The notes beneath the pieces were generated by a model. It was given only the letters and a program-made list of their open reading frames with translations, ran no database searches and was not told the DNA's origin. Of a DNA stretch of 16,413 bases, positions 1 to 6,847 are shown piece by piece (positions within the stretch are counted from its first letter, which is position 1; the number at the start of each line of letters is the position of its first letter). The DNA comes from Nitrosomonas sp. (GTDB lineage Bacteria > Pseudomonadota > Gammaproteobacteria > Burkholderiales > Nitrosomonadaceae): positions 1 through 16,413 of the forward strand of contig SXJH01000054.1 in the NCBI GenBank assembly GCA_005779435.1, written 5' to 3'. The position numbers and the translations under genes were made by a program.

Positions 1-401
1 AGCCAGGTTTCCCAGCCCAACCCCCAAGCACCCAGCGTGGGGTTCTCCCAATCGTCTTCGACCAAGCGTATGTCGTTTTGTGTCAAGTCAAAACCCAGTT
101 CGCGCAACGAGTTGAAGTACAAATCGAGGATGTTTTTCGGTGCCGGTTTCAGTACCACTTGAAACTGGTAATAATGCTGCAAACGGTTGGGGTTGTCGCC
201 GTAACGGCCGTCTTTCGGGCGGCGCGCCGGTTGCACATATGCGGCTTTCCACGGTTCGGGGCCGATGGCGCGCAGAAAAGTGGCGGTGTGGCTGGTGCCT
301 GCGCCGACTTCCATATCGTAAGGTTGCAAGATGGCGCAGCCTTGCTTGCTCCAATACTGCTGCAAGGTCAGAATAATTTCCTGGAAAGTCAGTGTTGCCA
401 T
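1..401 (-). CDS. glyQ: Glycyl-tRNA synthetase alpha subunit, 5' part only
   Basis: This is the N-terminal 133 or so residues of the alpha chain of the bacterial alpha2-beta2 glycyl-tRNA synthetase, which charges tRNA-Gly with glycine in the cytoplasm. Reading the minus strand from the ATG at 401-399 gives [17 protein letters not shown], then the characteristic [37 protein letters not shown] and [11 protein letters not shown] stretches of GlyQ. The frame stays open to the window edge, so the C-terminal half (about 300 residues in the usual protein) and any glyS lie outside. It starts 42 bp after the lnt stop on the same strand, so the two are probably cotranscribed; lnt-glyQ-glyS is a common order in beta- and gammaproteobacteria. 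No strong Shine-Dalgarno is seen before the ATG. The identification is secure. Confidence 0.96.
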   Translation of the reverse strand, partial: MATLTFQEIILTLQQYWSKQGCAILQPYDMEVGAGTSHTATFLRAIGPEPWKAAYVQPARRPKDGRYGDNPNRLQHYYQFQVVLKPAPKNILDLYFNSLRELGFDLTQNDIRLVEDDWENPTLGAWGLGWETW

Positions 402-443
402 AAAAAGGGCTTAAATTGCCATCGAAATGAATAAGTGCGGATT

Positions 444-1946
444 TTACCGGGTTTTACGTCTCGCGCGGAAGGCGGATAGCAAACCGATGCCGACGAGCAG
501 TGCGGCTAACCCCAATATCGGATAATTACCCGTGCGGACATACGGTGTGGCGCCGGTAAAGCCTTGCGCCAATCCATGCAATGCGGCGGTGGTGAAAATC
601 TCAATGGTATCCAGCACCCGCCCGCGTTCGTCGATGATTGCGGTAACGCCGGTATTGGTGGCGCGCAGCATATAGCGCCCGGTTTCCAGCGCGCGCATTT
701 GCGAAATCTGCAAGTGCTGCTGCGGGCCGATCGAGCGCCCGAACCAAGCGTCGTTGCTGACATTGACCAACATCGTCGCTTGCGGCAGCTGGTTGATGAT
801 TTCTTCGCCGAATACGTCTTCGTAACAAATATTGATCGCCACGCGCTGCCCGGACAATTCCATCGGTTGTTGATCCAGCTTGCCGCGCGAGAAATCGGTC
901 AATGGGATTTGCAGCACTTGAATCACCCAGCCGAAGATGGGTTTGAACGGAATGAATTCGCCAAACGGCACCAGGTGATGCTTGCGGTAGCTTTGTCCGG
1001 GAGCGGTGCCAAGGCTGAACATGGTGTTGTAATACGCGTCGCCGTCGTCGCGATCGCGTTCGGCGAGGCCGATCAGCACATCGCCGTGATTGCTTTTGGC
1101 GTGCTCGGTCAAATGCATCAAATAGGCGAGCGGCACCGCATCGCTAAACAGCGGAATGGAGATTTCCGGCGTCACGATTAAGCGGCTATCGCTTTCCAAG
1201 ATCAACTTGGCATAAATCTCCAGCGAATTTTCGATATAGTCTTCGCGCCATTTCAAGTCTTGAGCAATGTTGCCTTGCAATAGGCTGACCGTGACCGGTT
1301 TCCCTTCGGGCGTTACCCAGTCGATCCATTGCAAACCGTAGCCGACGAATCCGATCAGCAGCACAGTCAGGCCATAGCGCCATTGCTTGACGCCTTTTTC
1401 AACCCATAGCGCGAGCAGCGCAGCGCTGAAAATGACGATTACCGAAATGCCGTACACGCCGACAATCGGCGCAAAACCGGCCAACGGGCTATCGGGTACT
1501 TGCGTGTAACCGATCGCCAGCCAAGGAAAACCGGTAAACAGCGTGCCGCGCAGCCATTCGCATAACATCCACAACGCCGCTGCGAGCGACGCCCAAAGCA
1601 GCGGTGCGGCAGGACGCAGCTTGGCCAACAGCCAGCAACCCAATGCCGGAAACAGCGATAAATAACCGCACAGGATGATCAGCGCCACTACTGCGATCGG
1701 CATCGGCATGGCGCCGAAATCGTGCAAGCTGACGTAAATCCAGGTTACGCCGGCGCTGAACAACCCCATGCCGAACCAAAAGCCCAAAGCCGCCGCTTTG
1801 CCCGGTGCCGGGCTATGACGACACCAGGCGAACAGCACGGCAAGCGTGAAGAACGGCGCAGGAAACAGATAAAACGGCGCGAAGCCAAGCACGGTCAATG
1901 CGCCCAGTAAGAAGGCCAATGTTAATCTAGTGTAATGATTCTTCAA
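444..1946 (-). CDS. lnt: Apolipoprotein N-acyltransferase
   Basis: Lnt is the inner-membrane enzyme that adds the third acyl chain to the N-terminal cysteine of lipoproteins, using a phospholipid as donor. The 500-residue product has the family layout: hydrophobic membrane segments over about residues 8-205, a periplasmic nitrilase-like domain over about 215-450, and a last membrane segment near 475-492. The catalytic triad fits Glu261 (in VTPEIS), Lys322 (in YRKHHLVPFGEF) and Cys374 (in NICYEDVFG); the Lys-to-Cys spacing of 52 equals that of E. coli Lnt (Lys335, Cys387). The start used is a TTG at 1946-1944 with no evident Shine-Dalgarno; the frame stays open upstream to 2031, so the true start is uncertain by some residues. 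It leads the lnt-glyQ unit and is divergent from the TPR lipoprotein gene. Two lipoproteins encoded nearby (the TPR protein and LolB) would be its substrates. Confidence 0.97.
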   Translation of the reverse strand: MKNHYTRLTLAFLLGALTVLGFAPFYLFPAPFFTLAVLFAWCRHSPAPGKAAALGFWFGMGLFSAGVTWIYVSLHDFGAMPMPIAVVALIILCGYLSLFPALGCWLLAKLRPAAPLLWASLAAALWMLCEWLRGTLFTGFPWLAIGYTQVPDSPLAGFAPIVGVYGISVIVIFSAALLALWVEKGVKQWRYGLTVLLIGFVGYGLQWIDWVTPEGKPVTVSLLQGNIAQDLKWREDYIENSLEIYAKLILESDSRLIVTPEISIPLFSDAVPLAYLMHLTEHAKSNHGDVLIGLAERDRDDGDAYYNTMFSLGTAPGQSYRKHHLVPFGEFIPFKPIFGWVIQVLQIPLTDFSRGKLDQQPMELSGQRVAINICYEDVFGEEIINQLPQATMLVNVSNDAWFGRSIGPQQHLQISQMRALETGRYMLRATNTGVTAIIDERGRVLDTIEIFTTAALHGLAQGFTGATPYVRTGNYPILGLAALLVGIGLLSAFRARRKTR

Positions 1947-2033
1947 TCGAACAATGCGTGTTGAATGGGATGAATGGTATTTCAGCAGCTTGGCTTGCCG
2001 TTGTGTACTTTCGTTGTGAACTTTCGAGATTTA

Positions 2034-2063
2034 ATCGTATTCTTAGCATTTTCCCAATGTTAA
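2034..2063 (-). promoter_or_regulatory. Candidate sigma-70 promoter for lnt-glyQ
   Basis: On the minus strand a -35-like TTAACA (2063-2058, 5 of 6 to consensus) is followed after 18 bp by TACGAT (2039-2034, 4 of 6), with A/T-rich sequence just upstream. The predicted transcript would start near 2027 and carry a leader of about 80 nt before the lnt TTG. Found by eye only. Confidence 0.4.
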
Positions 2064-2150
2064 ATTAAAAGCCGTCTCTTTATGTACTATTTTATGCATC
2101 GTTTTTACGATGACATACGGTACATATCGTTTACGTTGAATAATTATTTA

Positions 2151-2180
2151 TTCACTTTCATGCCGGTATAAAAGTAGAAT
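2151..2180 (+). promoter_or_regulatory. Candidate sigma-70 promoter for the TPR lipoprotein gene
   Basis: TTCACT (2151-2156, 4 of 6) and TAGAAT (2175-2180, 5 of 6) are separated by 18 bp in an A/T-rich stretch. This would give a leader of about 127 nt before the ATG at 2314. The divergent gap 1947-2313 otherwise holds only the oppositely oriented lnt promoter candidate; I see no RNA gene or repeat in it. Confidence 0.4.
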
Positions 2181-2313
2181 ATGCGCATTTGTTTGAATAA
2201 GATCGGTTAATCAATCGAAAACACCGGACGAGGGTGCTTTTGAAGTTCCAGATTCTCCTGATAAGCTGCAGCAAGTTATTGGTATTAAACATCCTAAATC
2301 AATCGGATTTCTC

Positions 2314-4050
2314 ATGAAATTTAAACCGCTCTATGTGTTATTGCTATCCGGGCTGACTGCCTGCGCGCAGATTCCTGTCAATACGGAAGCAGAAAAAAAA
2401 GAGCAACCCGCCGAACAAGAGGAAGCCAGTCCGCAGAATTTGCCCAAACAAGACCTGACCGCGCCCATTCTATTCGATTTCCTGGTCGGCGAAACGGCAT
2501 TGCAACGCGGCAATCTCGATATCGCCATGAGCCGATACATCAAGCTGGCAAAATCGACGCGCGATCCTCGTCTCGCCAAGCGGGCGACGGAAATTGCCTT
2601 GCATACGGGAAATCCATACGCCACCGAACAAGCAGCTTCGATATGGATCGAACTGGAGCCCGAGTCCATCGAAGCCCGGCAAACCATTGCTGCGGCACTG
2701 GTCAATTTGGGGAAATTGGACGCAGCGCAGCCGCATTTCGAAATATTGCTGGCATCCGAGAAGGAAAGCATCGGTAATGCGTTCATGCAACTCAATCAAT
2801 TGCTGTCGCGCAATGCGGATAAAAACAGCACATTGCGTTTAATACAGCACCTGTCGCAGCCGTACAAGGATCTTCCGGAAGCGCATTTCGCCATTTCCCA
2901 AGCTGCTTGGTACGCCAACCAGCATCAACTGGCGCAGCAAGAAATGCAGCGGGCGCTTACTTTGCGGCCCGATTGGGAAATCGCCGCGATTCATCACGGC
3001 CGGATACTGCAGCGTATTTCCATCGCGGATACCAGCGATTTCTACCGCGATTATTTGCAAAAACATCCGGAAGCCAATGAAGTGCGGATTGCGTATACGC
3101 GGGTGCTTATCGGCGACAGGCAGTTGGATTCCGCGCGGGAACAGTTACGGTGGTTGACGGAGAAAAACCCGGAAGATGCGGAAATAGTATTGGCGGCAGG
3201 ATTACTCGCAGCGGAAATGGGCAATCTCGAAGTTACCGAGGAAAATTTCAAAAAAGCGCTGAGCTTGGGTTATAAAGATGCCAGCACCGTGCATTTCCAT
3301 TTGGGGCAAATTTATGAAGAAACCAATCGCCCCGATTTGGCGATGGCGTCTTATCAAATGGTCAAGAGCGGCGGTCGCCACTTACCGGCGCAAATCCGCT
3401 ATGCCGACCTGTTGGCGGCGAAAGGAAATGTGACGGAAGCGCGCGAACATTTGCAAAATCTTCCGGCGGCAAACGATCAGCAAGCGGCGCATTTGATTTT
3501 GGCGGAAGCGCAAATCTTGCGTCGTACCAAAGCCTATCAGGAAGTATTCGATTTGCTGGACGAGGGGTTGAAGAAATTTCCGGATTATCCCGAGTTGCTT
3601 TACGATCGTGCATTGACTGCCGACAAATTGCGCAAACACAAAATTCTGGAGCAGGATTTGCGCAAGCTGATCAAGCTGAAACCGGATAACGCGCACGCCT
3701 ACAATGCGCTGGGATATAGCTATGCCGAGCGCGGCATTCAGTTGCCGGAAGCGCTCAAGTTGATCCAACGCGCTATCGAACTTGCTCCGGGCGATCCCTA
3801 TATCATGGATAGCTTGGGCTGGGTGTACTACCGCATGGGTAAGATTGCGGAAGGATTGAATTATCTGAATTTGGCTTTTGCCGCACGCCCGGATTCCGAA
3901 ATCGCGGCGCACTTGGGAGAATTGCTCTGGGTGCAGGGCGCCAAGGACGATGCCAGGAATATTTGGCGTTCCGCATTGGAAAAAGACCCGGATAATGAAG
4001 TGTTGCTCGAAACATTGCAGCGCCTGACGAAAAAGAAAGTGGTCGATTAG
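2314..4050 (+). CDS. TPR-repeat outer-membrane lipoprotein, LbcA-like
   Basis: The 578-residue protein begins with a lipoprotein signal (MKFKPLYVLLLSGLTACAQ): a basic start, a hydrophobic core and the lipobox LTAC, with Cys17 as the lipidated residue. The rest is tandem tetratricopeptide repeats; clear ones are at about residues 455-570 (AYNALGYSYAERG, then DSLGWVYYRMGK) and weaker ones lie throughout. TPR solenoids bind partner proteins. Length, lipoprotein signal and position just before the lolB-ispE-tRNA-Gln-prs-rplY-pth-ychF block match Pseudomonas aeruginosa PA4667, LbcA. LbcA is an outer-membrane lipoprotein of about 576 residues that assembles with and activates the C-terminal processing protease CtpA. 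That function is inferred from synteny and architecture, not shown here. The start is fixed by the signal peptide, although the frame stays open upstream to 2197. A GGA about 8 nt before the ATG is the only Shine-Dalgarno-like element. The gene is followed by minC rather than lolB. Confidence 0.9.
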   Translation: MKFKPLYVLLLSGLTACAQIPVNTEAEKKEQPAEQEEASPQNLPKQDLTAPILFDFLVGETALQRGNLDIAMSRYIKLAKSTRDPRLAKRATEIALHTGNPYATEQAASIWIELEPESIEARQTIAAALVNLGKLDAAQPHFEILLASEKESIGNAFMQLNQLLSRNADKNSTLRLIQHLSQPYKDLPEAHFAISQAAWYANQHQLAQQEMQRALTLRPDWEIAAIHHGRILQRISIADTSDFYRDYLQKHPEANEVRIAYTRVLIGDRQLDSAREQLRWLTEKNPEDAEIVLAAGLLAAEMGNLEVTEENFKKALSLGYKDASTVHFHLGQIYEETNRPDLAMASYQMVKSGGRHLPAQIRYADLLAAKGNVTEAREHLQNLPAANDQQAAHLILAEAQILRRTKAYQEVFDLLDEGLKKFPDYPELLYDRALTADKLRKHKILEQDLRKLIKLKPDNAHAYNALGYSYAERGIQLPEALKLIQRAIELAPGDPYIMDSLGWVYYRMGKIAEGLNYLNLAFAARPDSEIAAHLGELLWVQGAKDDARNIWRSALEKDPDNEVLLETLQRLTKKKVVD

Positions 4051-4084
4051 TATCCGGCTGTATCATATAGAAGAGGCTATGGCA

Positions 4085-4104
4085 CCGATCGGTTGTTCGA
4101 TCGG
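4085..4104 (+). other. Perfect 7-bp hairpin between the TPR gene and minC
   Basis: CCGATCG (4085-4091), the loop GTTGTT and CGATCGG (4098-4104) form a perfect stem 35 bp after the TPR stop codon and 36 bp before minC. No T-run follows on the plus strand, so it is not a standard intrinsic terminator. It may instead protect a 3' end, act as a processing site or weakly attenuate transcription into minCDE. Confidence 0.5.
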
Positions 4105-4139
4105 CTTGGCTTCTTCGTGAAATTACCAAAAAACCAAAA

Positions 4140-4907
4140 ATGCAAAACACCTCACCGGTTCTCGAATTTAAAAGCAGCACCTTTTTTGCGCCGATCCTGA
4201 TTATCTTTACCAATGACACGAATGCGATCGCGCATGCGCTCAACGAAAAAATCAAATTGGCTCCCGATTTCTTTCGTGATTCTCCATTGATTGTCGATTT
4301 CAAGGAAATCAACAAATCGAATCAGGCTGTGGATTTTATGCAATTGATACAATTGCTGCGCGAATCGGGTTTTTTTCCGGTCGGCATTCGCGGCGGCAAC
4401 GAGTCGCAAAATATACAAGCGCGCGCGTTATTCATTCCCATCGATACTGTACGGGAATTGGGCCATTCCATCGCTATTGGCGAACCGCCAAAGCAAGAAT
4501 CCGCGCAACCGGTCGCCGCGCAACCCGAGGCTGCTCCGGTTAAAGAAACAACGCATTCCGCAGCGATTCCGCCGGTCCCGGCAGCCACTACTTTGATTTC
4601 GCATCCCATTCGTTCCGGGCAGCGTATCTATGCGTCCGGCGATTTGATTATTTTGTCCCAGGTGAGCGCCGGCGCCGAAATAATGGCTGAAGGCAATATA
4701 CACGTTTATAATACGCTGCGAGGGCGCGCATTGGCAGGAGTTCATGGCAATACCGCTGCAAGAATATTCTGCTTCGATATGCAAGCGGAGCTTATTTCTA
4801 TAGCCGGGGATTATAAAACCAGCGAAGATTTGGGGAAGCAAAATTATAACGGCCCGGTGCAAATATATTTGCAGGATCATGCTTTGATCATTAAAGAGAT
4901 TGCTTAA
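4140..4907 (+). CDS. minC: Septum-site determining protein MinC
   Basis: MinC is the FtsZ-polymerisation inhibitor which, carried by MinD, prevents division away from mid-cell. The 255-residue product has both family domains: an N-terminal FtsZ-antagonist domain (about residues 4-108), an Ala/Pro-rich linker (about 112-150) and a C-terminal beta-helix dimerisation and MinD-binding domain (about 153-255). The C-terminal domain carries the hallmark RSGQ (158-161) and RGRALAG (194-200). The usual HVYG before that last motif reads HVYN (188-191), a small deviation. The ATG at 4140 has no good Shine-Dalgarno, only an A-rich leader, in sharp contrast to minD. It is first in a minCDE cluster, 24 bp before minD. 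No convincing promoter of its own was found, so readthrough from the TPR gene or a weak local promoter are both possible. Confidence 0.96.
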   Translation: MQNTSPVLEFKSSTFFAPILIIFTNDTNAIAHALNEKIKLAPDFFRDSPLIVDFKEINKSNQAVDFMQLIQLLRESGFFPVGIRGGNESQNIQARALFIPIDTVRELGHSIAIGEPPKQESAQPVAAQPEAAPVKETTHSAAIPPVPAATTLISHPIRSGQRIYASGDLIILSQVSAGAEIMAEGNIHVYNTLRGRALAGVHGNTAARIFCFDMQAELISIAGDYKTSEDLGKQNYNGPVQIYLQDHALIIKEIA

Positions 4908-4931
4908 AACGAAATCGCAAAGGAGGCTCAA

Positions 4932-5744
4932 TTGGCAAGAATTATCGTGGTGACATCAGGCAAAGGCGGCGTGGGTAAGACGACAACAAGCGCGGCCATT
5001 GCTATGGGGCTGGCAAAAAAGGGCCATAAAACGGCGGTTATCGATTTTGATGTCGGTTTGCGGAACTTGGACTTGATTTTAGGCTGCGAACGCCGCGTGG
5101 TATACGATTTTATCAATGTGATCAATGGAGAAGCAGGACTGAACCAAGCGTTGATCCGCGATAAGAACTGCAATATGCTTTATATTCTGCCCGCCTCTCA
5201 AACACGCGATAAGGATGCGCTGACCCAGGAAGGCGTTGGCCGTGTGCTGGACGAGTTATCCAAGGATTTCGAGTATATTGTTTGCGATTCTCCCGCCGGT
5301 ATTGAGAAGGGGGCAAATTTGGCGCTATATTATGCCGACGATGCTTTTGTCGTAACCAACCCGGAAATTTCTTCGGTGCGCGATTCCGATCGCATGCTGG
5401 GGATTTTGTCGAGCAAATCCAGACGAGCGGAAAGAAACGAAGAGCCCATCAAGGAATACTTATTGCTGACCCGATATGACGCGGACAGAGTTAGGTTGGG
5501 CGAAATGCTCAGCCTTGAGGATGTACAGGAAATCTTGTCATTGGAATTGTTGGGCATCATTCCCGAATCGAAATCGGTCTTGTCCGCATCCAATGCCGGA
5601 ATACCGGTGATTCTGGATGAAAAAAGCGAAGCGGGGCGGGCGTATGCCGATGTCGTTGCGCGCTACCTCGGGGAGAAAGTGCCGCATCGATTTATCGAGA
5701 GCAAACCAGGATTCCTCAGGAGGCTTTTCGGAGGTAGAAAATGA
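4932..5744 (+). CDS. minD: Septum-site determining ATPase MinD
   Basis: MinD is the membrane-bound, ParA-type ATPase that recruits MinC and oscillates under control of MinE. The 270-residue protein shows the deviant Walker A motif GKGGVGKTT (residues 10-18, with the signature Lys11 and the P-loop Lys16), the VIDFDVGLRNLDLILG segment carrying the hydrolysis Asp near residue 40, and the SPAGIE switch region. It ends in an amphipathic membrane-targeting helix (FLRRLFGGRK). The start is a TTG at 4932, preceded by an unusually strong AGGAGG at 4921-4926, so the rare start codon is well supported; ARIIVVTSGKGG is the usual MinD N-terminus. Its last codons overlap minE by 4 bp (ATGA), which points to translational coupling. 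Confidence 0.98.
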   Translation: MARIIVVTSGKGGVGKTTTSAAIAMGLAKKGHKTAVIDFDVGLRNLDLILGCERRVVYDFINVINGEAGLNQALIRDKNCNMLYILPASQTRDKDALTQEGVGRVLDELSKDFEYIVCDSPAGIEKGANLALYYADDAFVVTNPEISSVRDSDRMLGILSSKSRRAERNEEPIKEYLLLTRYDADRVRLGEMLSLEDVQEILSLELLGIIPESKSVLSASNAGIPVILDEKSEAGRAYADVVARYLGEKVPHRFIESKPGFLRRLFGGRK

Positions 5745-6022
5745 GCTTACTAGACTATTTTAAATTATCGAAACCGAAAACCGCATCGCTCGCCAAAGAA
5801 AGGCTGCAAATTCTGGTTGCGCATGAGCGGCGTTCCCGCAGTCAACCATCCTATTTGCCGCAATTGCAAAAAGAGTTGCTGGAGGTTATCCGTAAATACG
5901 TCAATGTAGATCAAGATGCGATATCGGTAAATTTTGAGCAGGATGAAAATCAGGAAACGCTGGAATTGAATATTGTGTTGCCGGACTGTCATCAAGCTGA
6001 CAGTAAAGCCGCCAACAATTGA
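5741..6022 (+). CDS. minE: Cell-division topological specificity factor MinE
   Basis: MinE stimulates MinD ATPase and drives pole-to-pole oscillation, so that MinC inhibition is lowest at mid-cell. The 93-residue product has the N-terminal membrane-targeting and anti-MinCD region (MSLLDYF, then AKERLQILVAHERR, the MinD-contact helix) and the C-terminal topological-specificity dimerisation domain (about residues 36-83). Length is typical, since E. coli MinE has 88 residues. The start codon overlaps the minD stop, and a GGAGG at 5730-5734 inside the minD C-terminal codons serves as ribosome-binding site. Only 2 bp separate the stop codon from the CTAG that begins the mobile-element insertion downstream. 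Confidence 0.97.
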   Translation: MSLLDYFKLSKPKTASLAKERLQILVAHERRSRSQPSYLPQLQKELLEVIRKYVNVDQDAISVNFEQDENQETLELNIVLPDCHQADSKAANN

Positions 6023-6028
6023 ATCTAG

Positions 6029-6171
6029 GGAAACGCTGATTAATTCGGCGAACGAGATGAAGCACGAGGCGCACGGAGCGCAACAATCGAGACATATCAA
6101 TGAGATAGGCGAGGGAGCGAGTGCCGCGCAACGAAGTGATTCGCTCGTACAGCCAATTAATCAGTGTTTCC
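6029..6171 (+). mobile_element. MITE-like element, copy 1 (143 bp), between minE and lolB
   Basis: A non-coding element is bounded by inverted ends. The left end GGAAACGCTGATTAATT (6029-6045) and the reverse complement of the right end, GGAAACACTGATTAATT (6155-6171), differ at one of 17 bases. Extended to 28 bp the ends match at 23 positions. The element is flanked by CTAG on both sides (6025-6028 and 6172-6175), read as a 4-bp target duplication. A related copy lies in reverse orientation at 11730-11873. It has no room for a transposase, so it must be mobilised in trans by a full-length relative. GGAA-type ends and a YTAR duplication are typical of the IS5 group; that parentage is an inference. 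Confidence 0.85.
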
Positions 6172-6191
6172 CTAGCCGGTATAGGCGTCGA

Positions 6192-6824
6192 ATGATGCAA
6201 TGGAACATTGGGCCGGTTGCTTTAATCGGCGTTGTTTTGCTGTTTGCCGGTTGTAAAACCATGCCAACCCAGACACCGTCGGAAACGGTTGCTACCACGA
6301 TCATTACCGATCCTGTGCCGTATTCTCTCAGGACTCCGGCGAACGACTTCAACATTCTCGGCAGGATAGCCATTCAGGATCAAGATCAAAGCTTTTCCGG
6401 CAGTTTCCGATGGCGGCATTCGGAAAAAATCGATGAGATATTGCTTTTTACGCCGCTGGGTCAGGCCGTGGCGGAAATTACAAAAGATTCCGACGGCGTT
6501 CGCTTGATTACCGCAAAACTTGAAGCCTATTACGCTGAGAATGTGGAGCGTTTGACGGAAGAGGTCTTAGGGTGGAGGTTGCCGTTAAACGGTTTGCAAT
6601 ATTGGATCCAAGGAACGCATTCGCCCATTACCTCGGCAGAAAAGGATTTGGGGCAAACCAATCAATTGATTGCGATTCGTCAGGATGGCTGGAATATCCA
6701 TTATTCGCGCTTTGCCGCTGAAAAATCGCGCCCGATTCCAATGCCCAAGCAATTTCACTTATTTTATGAGAACGAGCGTTTAAAAATCCGGGTCATTGTC
6801 GATGACTGGAATGCCGAATATTGA
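6192..6824 (+). CDS. lolB: Outer-membrane lipoprotein receptor LolB
   Basis: LolB is the outer-membrane lipoprotein that accepts lipoproteins from the periplasmic chaperone LolA and inserts them into the outer membrane. The product is 210 residues from the ATG at 6192 (a second ATG follows directly at 6195), close to the usual 200 or so. It has a lipoprotein signal with lipobox LFAGC (Cys21), then the LolB-like beta segments NILGRIAI, FSGSFRWRHS, LLFTPLGQAVAEI and LQYWIQG. The residue after Cys is Lys, not Asp, consistent with outer-membrane sorting. The frame is open back to 5973 through the mobile element, but that extension puts the signal peptide internally and is rejected. The element ends 20 bp before the ATG, so it lies in the 5' untranslated region. 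IspE follows after 23 bp. Confidence 0.95.
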   Translation: MMQWNIGPVALIGVVLLFAGCKTMPTQTPSETVATTIITDPVPYSLRTPANDFNILGRIAIQDQDQSFSGSFRWRHSEKIDEILLFTPLGQAVAEITKDSDGVRLITAKLEAYYAENVERLTEEVLGWRLPLNGLQYWIQGTHSPITSAEKDLGQTNQLIAIRQDGWNIHYSRFAAEKSRPIPMPKQFHLFYENERLKIRVIVDDWNAEY

Positions 6825-6847
6825 TCAATCGATAACATCGTCATTTA

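Noticed and set aside
564..1181. Open frame of 205 codons on the plus strand inside lnt
   Set aside because: It lies wholly antisense to lnt, whose product has all catalytic motifs; the translation is low in family-like features and resembles a codon-bias shadow.
2197..2313. Upstream in-frame extension of the TPR lipoprotein (about 39 codons)
   Set aside because: It would bury the lipoprotein signal peptide inside the protein and has no ATG, GTG or TTG start with a ribosome-binding site; the lipobox fixes the start at 2314.
3382..4315. Long minus-strand open frames opposite the TPR gene and the start of minC
   Set aside because: No protein-family features, and they overlap clear genes on the other strand.
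6144..6175. Terminator reading of the MITE right end
   Set aside because: The pairing partner is about 100 bp away and no T-run follows; it is a transposon end, not an intrinsic terminator.
5901..6200. Minus-strand 99-codon open frame over the minE end and MITE copy 1
   Set aside because: Most of it is the mobile element and antisense minE; no transposase-like sequence is present.
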